From assembly GCA_030615235.1 (NCBI GenBank), contig JAUWZR010000085.1, positions 1 through 9,615 on the forward strand: DNA of 9,615 nt, given 5' to 3'. Below are positions 7,327 through 9,615 of this stretch, one piece after another (the first letter of the stretch is position 1; the number at the start of each line of letters is the position of its first letter). The notes under the pieces were generated by a model, which did no database searches, was not told where the DNA came from, and worked only from the letters and a program-made list of their open reading frames with translations. Position numbers and translations under genes: made by a program. The DNA is from Promethearchaeota archaeon. GTDB lineage: Archaea > Asgardarchaeota > Lokiarchaeia > Sigyniarchaeales > SOKP01.

Positions 7327-7498
7327 ATGGTTCTTAAAACTATAATGATTTATTTAAAGAATTAAAGATTGAGAATTTTCCTGGGCAAAAGATGTCGAGA
7401 AATTAGTCCCTACAGCGGGAGGGTATGAACATGAAAGGATTGAAAGTAGTGAATTGAAGAACATTATTCAAAAGATTATTTCTAAAAGAAAAAGCTAA
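7327..7498 (+). pseudogene. Small reading frame broken by two frameshifts, family unknown
   Basis: The clearest part is 7373-7498, which reads open to a TAA and gives a plausible protein end (SWAKDVEKLVPTAGGYEH, then ELKNIIQKIISKRKS). A TGA directly precedes it in frame. The adjoining upstream sequence continues sensibly in a second frame (NDLFKELKIENF, about 7344-7379), and before that in a third frame from ATG 7327 (MVLK). Each break would be repaired by adding one base in a homopolymer: AAAA at 7336-7339 and TTTT at 7376-7379. The repaired product would be about 57 residues. I do not recognise it. It may be a decayed gene, a real small gene hit by sequencing errors, or a gene with unusual decoding. 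There is no ribosome binding site before the ATG. Confidence 0.35.
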
Positions 7499-7536
7499 TT
7501 TTAGTAAATTTTTTTAACTATTCTTCTTTTTCATTC

Positions 7537-7613
7537 TTACTAAGTTAAGCCATATTTTTTCAAAACTTAGAACGTAAAGGATTACGGTTCCGATATATCT
7601 AAAGATATTGGAA
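7537..7613 (+). ncRNA. Structured repeat element, copy 2 (possible small RNA)
   Basis: This is the second copy of the element at 2551-2628, 77 nt long, and similarity ends sharply at both sides. Hairpin one pairs CTAAGTT (7540-7546) with AACTTAG (7564-7570), a perfect 7 bp. Hairpin two pairs AACGTAA (7571-7577) with TTACGGTT (7582-7589) around one bulged G. Hairpin three pairs TTCCGATAT (7588-7596) with ATATTGGAA (7605-7613) over an 8-nt loop. Relative to copy 1, hairpin three changes T-G to C-G and A-T to G-T, so all nine pairs are kept. It lies about 45 bases upstream of the rpl11 TATA box, so it would not be part of the rpl11 mRNA started there. Confidence 0.45.
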
Positions 7614-7660
7614 ATTTTAGTCTGAAGCAGTTAGTGTGTTCTGTGTTTTAAAAAGTAGGC

Positions 7661-7668
7661 TTTAAATA
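7661..7668 (+). promoter_or_regulatory. TATA box (box A) of the rpl11-rpl1-rpl10 operon
   Basis: TTTAAATA at 7661-7668 matches the archaeal box A. At the usual spacing of about 25 bases, transcription would start near 7690, giving a leaderless or very short-leader mRNA. That fits the absence of a Shine-Dalgarno sequence before rpl11. A second TTTAAATA at 7674-7681 is too close to the start to be the main element. Confidence 0.55.
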
Positions 7669-7700
7669 GTGAATTTAAATAAAAAATAATGACGAGTAAT

Positions 7701-8259
7701 ATGAGCAAAACAACCAAAATCATTGTTAAGGCCCTTGTGACTGGAGGGAGAGAAAATTTATATTTCATAACTTTTCCCCTAATGCTTCAGGAGGGCCACC
7801 TATCGGGCCCGCCGTAGGTCCTACTGGCATAAAACGGAAATTGAATCGATTTCCTATGCAAACATCAAGGACGTAGTGGACGCCGTTAACGAAAAAACCA
7901 TGCTTTTTAAGGGTTTGACCGTACCAGTTAGAATCGAGTGCGATCCTGTAACCAAGCAATTTGAAATTTTCGTAGAAACCCCAAGCACAGCTTCACTCCT
8001 TTTGAAGGAATTGGGAGTAGAAAAAGGAAGCATAAATAGCTCTGAGAAGAAATCTGGCGATTTAACTCTTGAACAGGTGATTACTGTTACAAATGCTAAA
8101 AAGGACATCTTCTTAGCTAAAACCTTTAAAAACGCTGTAAAAACAGTTTTAGGGACAGCTCTTTCTATTGGTGCAACAGTTGAGGGCAGTAATCCAAGAG
8201 ATATACAAAAAAGAATTGACGCCGGAGAATATGACGATAAAATTCAGGGGGAGATGTAA
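7701..8259 (+). CDS. rpl11: Ribosomal protein L11 (uL11), gene interrupted by two short frame-breaking insertions
   Basis: L11 binds the GTPase-associated region of 23S rRNA. The start reads MSKTTKIIVKALVTGG from ATG 7701; an in-frame ATG at 7689 would add four residues. The body from 7862 is a standard archaeal L11 (DVVDAVNEKT, LTVPVRIECDP, SGDLTLEQVI, GATVEGSNPRDIQKRID). The segment between, SGGPPIGPAVGPTGI, is also perfect L11 but lies in a different frame from both sides. Joining 7701-7750, 7783-7832 and 7862-8259 gives 165 residues and one continuous archaeal-type L11, close to the 161 of Methanocaldococcus. The excluded pieces are 32 and 29 nt. Both fall in the conserved N-terminal rRNA- and factor-contact region, where peptide insertions are not expected. 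GC content is higher than in the neighbours. The gene heads the L11-L1-L10 operon; it is essential, so an inactive pseudogene is unlikely unless another copy exists. Confidence 0.88.
7751..7782 (+). other. Candidate 32-nt bulge-helix-bulge intron 1 in rpl11
   Basis: Removing 32 nt here joins GGR or GGS directly to ASGGPPIGP, as in other archaeal L11 proteins (GGKATAGPPLGP in Methanocaldococcus). The ends fold as a canonical 3-4-3 motif. AGGG (7745-7748) pairs with CCCT (7777-7780). The 3-nt bulges are AGA (7749-7751) and AAT (7781-7783). The inner helix is GAAAA (7752-7756) with TTTTC (7772-7776), and the loop is 15 nt. Cutting after the second base of each bulge removes exactly 7751-7782. 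The outer helix is weak or absent; CTGGAG/CTTCAG is an alternative pairing. The boundary is ambiguous by up to three bases. Confidence 0.5.
7833..7861 (+). other. Candidate 29-nt bulge-helix-bulge-like intron 2 in rpl11
   Basis: Removing 29 nt restores GPTGI-NIKDVVDAV, matching GPLGVNVMQVV of Methanocaldococcus. GCATA (7827-7831) pairs with TATGC (7855-7859), and GGAAAT (7836-7841) pairs with ATTTCC (7849-7854) over a 7-nt loop. A 4-nt bulge AAAC (7832-7835) and a 3-nt bulge AAA (7860-7862) sit at the junctions, so the geometry is slightly relaxed from 3-4-3. Short sequence identity at the two ends lets the boundary slide from 7831-7859 to 7834-7862 without changing the product. Confidence 0.45.
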
Positions 8260-8262
8260 AAT

Positions 8263-8991
8263 ATGAAAGTCGACGATAAATTGTTAAACAAATCGATTAA
8301 CGCAGCTATAGAATACTCTGTTATAAAAAAGGAGGGATTTAAAGATAAGGTTAGGAAATTTGACGAGACGATTGATTTAATTATTAATCTGAAAGACCTT
8401 AATTTAAATGATCCTAAACAGAGGATAGACAAGGAAATAGTACTTCCTAACAATATTATAACAAGTGATAAACCCAATGTATGTGTAATAGCTTCAGATG
8501 AAATACTATTAGAAGCACGAAACTTAGGACTTGAAACGATTGATAACGATGGATTAGTACAATTGAATAACGAGGAGAAAAAAGAAAAGAAGAAATTCGT
8601 GAAGAAATACGATTTCTTTATAGTCGAAGATAAAATGATGCCAAGCGTAGCGCGTTATTTAGCTAGGTTTCTTGGACCATTAGGTAAGATGCCAAAACCA
8701 TTTCCAAGTGGTTACGGTATTATTTCAAGTCCAGAGGATCTAAAAATAGCGATAGAACGATACCTAAAAATAATCAGAATTCAGCTGAAAAAACAACTTC
8801 TCATCCAAGTAAAAATAGGGAAAAAATCAATGGAGAAAGATAGGGTTTTCGAAAATTTAAAAACTGTAGTAGATTATATCGCTGACCAAATGCCCCATAG
8901 ATACAACAATATCAAATCTATGTTTTTGAAAACAACCATGGGGCATCCTATTAAGATTGACGAACAATTTTTAAAGAGTATAGAGGTGTGA
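8263..8991 (+). CDS. rpl1: Ribosomal protein L1 (uL1), archaeal type
   Basis: The 242-residue protein forms the L1 stalk of the large subunit and in archaea also represses its own operon by binding mRNA. Family features seen are VRKFDETIDLIINLKDLNLN, VCVIASDEILLEARNLG, the hallmark FLGPLGKMPKPFPSG in the middle, KIGKKSMEKDRVFENL, and the C-terminal KTTMGHPIKI. Length and order are normal and there is no frame interruption, unlike rpl11 just upstream. A strong ribosome binding site (GGGGGAG, 8247-8253) overlaps the end of rpl11, and the ATG begins 4 bases after the rpl11 stop. This is an operon with probable translational coupling. Confidence 0.95.
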   Translation: MKVDDKLLNKSINAAIEYSVIKKEGFKDKVRKFDETIDLIINLKDLNLNDPKQRIDKEIVLPNNIITSDKPNVCVIASDEILLEARNLGLETIDNDGLVQLNNEEKKEKKKFVKKYDFFIVEDKMMPSVARYLARFLGPLGKMPKPFPSGYGIISSPEDLKIAIERYLKIIRIQLKKQLLIQVKIGKKSMEKDRVFENLKTVVDYIADQMPHRYNNIKSMFLKTTMGHPIKIDEQFLKSIEV

Positions 8992-8995
8992 AACT

Positions 8996-9615
8996 GTGAT
9001 AGGAAAACATGAAATACCTCAGTGGAAGTTGGATGAAGTCGAGCATTTAGTGGGTTTGTTTAGAGACTATAGTAATGTCGCTGTAATAGAGATGGCAAAA
9101 CTTAACGATAAGCAAATTCAAGAAATGCGTAAAATTTTAAGAGGAAAAGCAATCATAAAGATGTCAAAAAAGAGCCTTCAACTTAGAGCGATCGATAAAT
9201 ATAGACAAGAATCTAAAAAAGAAAATTTAGATGAATTTGCTGAGAGAATTCCTGGACAAGCCGCATTCTGTTTCACAGATCTGAATATTTTTGAGTTAAA
9301 AAAGATTTTTAATCAAAGCGAATGGATGGTTCCTGCTAAACCTAATGAAATTACACCCGTTGATATTTGGGTAAGCGCTGGTGACACAGGTTTACCTACT
9401 GGACAAGTTATTAGCGAATTAAACATGACGTTACGGCTTCCAACGAGTATTCAAAATGATACCATTTGGATTAGAGAAGATACCCAAACGCATCATGCGG
9501 GGGATTTTGTAGATGTAAAACAAGCTGCTGTTTTAAAGAAGCTGGGAGTAAACCCAATTGAATCTCTTATAAAGATTCATTACGCTTGGGCCGATAACGA
9601 AATTATTTCTGAAGA
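8996..9615 (+). CDS. rpl10: Ribosomal protein L10 / acidic P0 (uL10), archaeal type, 3' end outside window
   Basis: The GTG start lies 4 bases after the rpl1 stop and 7 bases after GAGGTG (8983-8988), a good ribosome binding site. The 206 codons present match archaeal P0, the stalk base that binds 23S rRNA and carries L12 dimers. It opens with IPQWKLDEVEHLVGLFRDY, then LNDKQIQEMRKILRGKAII, PAKPNEITPVDIWV, AGDTGLPTGQVISELN, and TIWIREDT followed by VLKKLGVNPIESL. The L12-binding helices and acidic tail of the C terminus are beyond the window. The order L11-L1-P0 is the usual archaeal operon, and L12 is expected next. No interruption of the frame is seen. Confidence 0.95.
   Translation, partial: MIGKHEIPQWKLDEVEHLVGLFRDYSNVAVIEMAKLNDKQIQEMRKILRGKAIIKMSKKSLQLRAIDKYRQESKKENLDEFAERIPGQAAFCFTDLNIFELKKIFNQSEWMVPAKPNEITPVDIWVSAGDTGLPTGQVISELNMTLRLPTSIQNDTIWIREDTQTHHAGDFVDVKQAAVLKKLGVNPIESLIKIHYAWADNEIISE

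Larger units (their letters stand above)
7190..7688. other. Intergenic region between kinase gene and rpl11 (499 bases)
   Basis: T5 runs at 7214-7218 and 7226-7230 probably terminate the kinase operon. A frame-broken small reading frame lies at 7327-7498, a T-rich stretch at 7499-7536, the second copy of the structured element at 7537-7613, and the rpl11 TATA box at 7661-7668. The stretch 7233-7326 shows nothing I can identify. Confidence 0.5.

Noticed and set aside
7327..7410. Bulge-helix-bulge introns in the broken small reading frame
   Set aside because: The hairpin at the first break lacks the 4-bp helix with flanking 3-nt bulges, and without a known homologue the true exon ends cannot be set.
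7582..7613. T-arm-like sequence GGTTCCGAT suggesting a tRNA
   Set aside because: No acceptor, D or anticodon stems can be formed around it in either copy of the element.
7765..8108. Minus-strand open frames opposite rpl11
   Set aside because: They are antisense to conserved L11 sequence and lack any recognisable product.
7876..8259. rpl11 starting at the internal ATG 7876 as a shorter intact protein
   Set aside because: This would drop the conserved N-terminal third of L11, whose sequence is present just upstream in shifted frames. The ATG corresponds to an internal position of the family.
1..9615. CRISPR array, tRNA, rRNA or insertion sequence
   Set aside because: No regularly spaced repeats, cloverleaf, rRNA-like sequence or transposase was seen on either strand.

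Overview
The window looks archaeal and most likely comes from an Asgard archaeon of the Lokiarchaeia type. It is AT-rich. Its ribosomal proteins are clearly archaeal in type and order (L11-L1-L10/P0). The genes for a longin-like protein, a corrinoid methyltransferase pair and a multi-domain PAS/GAF histidine kinase fit that group. The lineage is an inference; no rRNA or other decisive marker is present.

Layout, left to right. (1) 1-1199: two tandem fumarylacetoacetate-hydrolase-family genes, the first cut by the window edge, abutting with no gap. (2) 1324-1527: a 67-residue protein of unknown function, convergent with (3) 1539-2387 (minus), a longin/roadblock-like protein of unknown role. (4) 2388-3078: a long AT-rich gap with a 78-nt structured element (copy 1), three T7 tracts and a weak coding relic. 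(5) 3079-7189: three genes joined by 4-base overlaps (ATGA, GTGA). They encode a B12-binding corrinoid protein, a UroD/MtaA-family methyltransferase and a soluble GAF-PAS-GAF-PAS histidine kinase. This is probably a methyl-transfer module with its own sensor. (6) 7190-7688: a gap with a twice frame-broken small reading frame, the second copy of the structured element and a good TATA box. (7) 7701-9615: rpl11, rpl1 and the 5' part of rpl10 (P0).

The most striking observation is in rpl11. The L11 protein is normal only if two short segments (32 nt near 7751-7782 and 29 nt near 7833-7861) are removed. Each breaks the reading frame. Each lies within the most conserved N-terminal stretch and folds as a hairpin whose base resembles the bulge-helix-bulge motif cut by the archaeal splicing endonuclease. 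The first has a textbook 3-4-3 geometry. Tiny mRNA introns are my preferred reading. Translational bypass, or two homopolymer sequencing errors on top of two peptide insertions, remain possible.

The second observation is the 77-78-nt element at 2551-2628 and 7537-7613. The copies are diverged, but a 3' hairpin is kept by wobble-compatible changes, which suggests a structured RNA family or a small mobile repeat.
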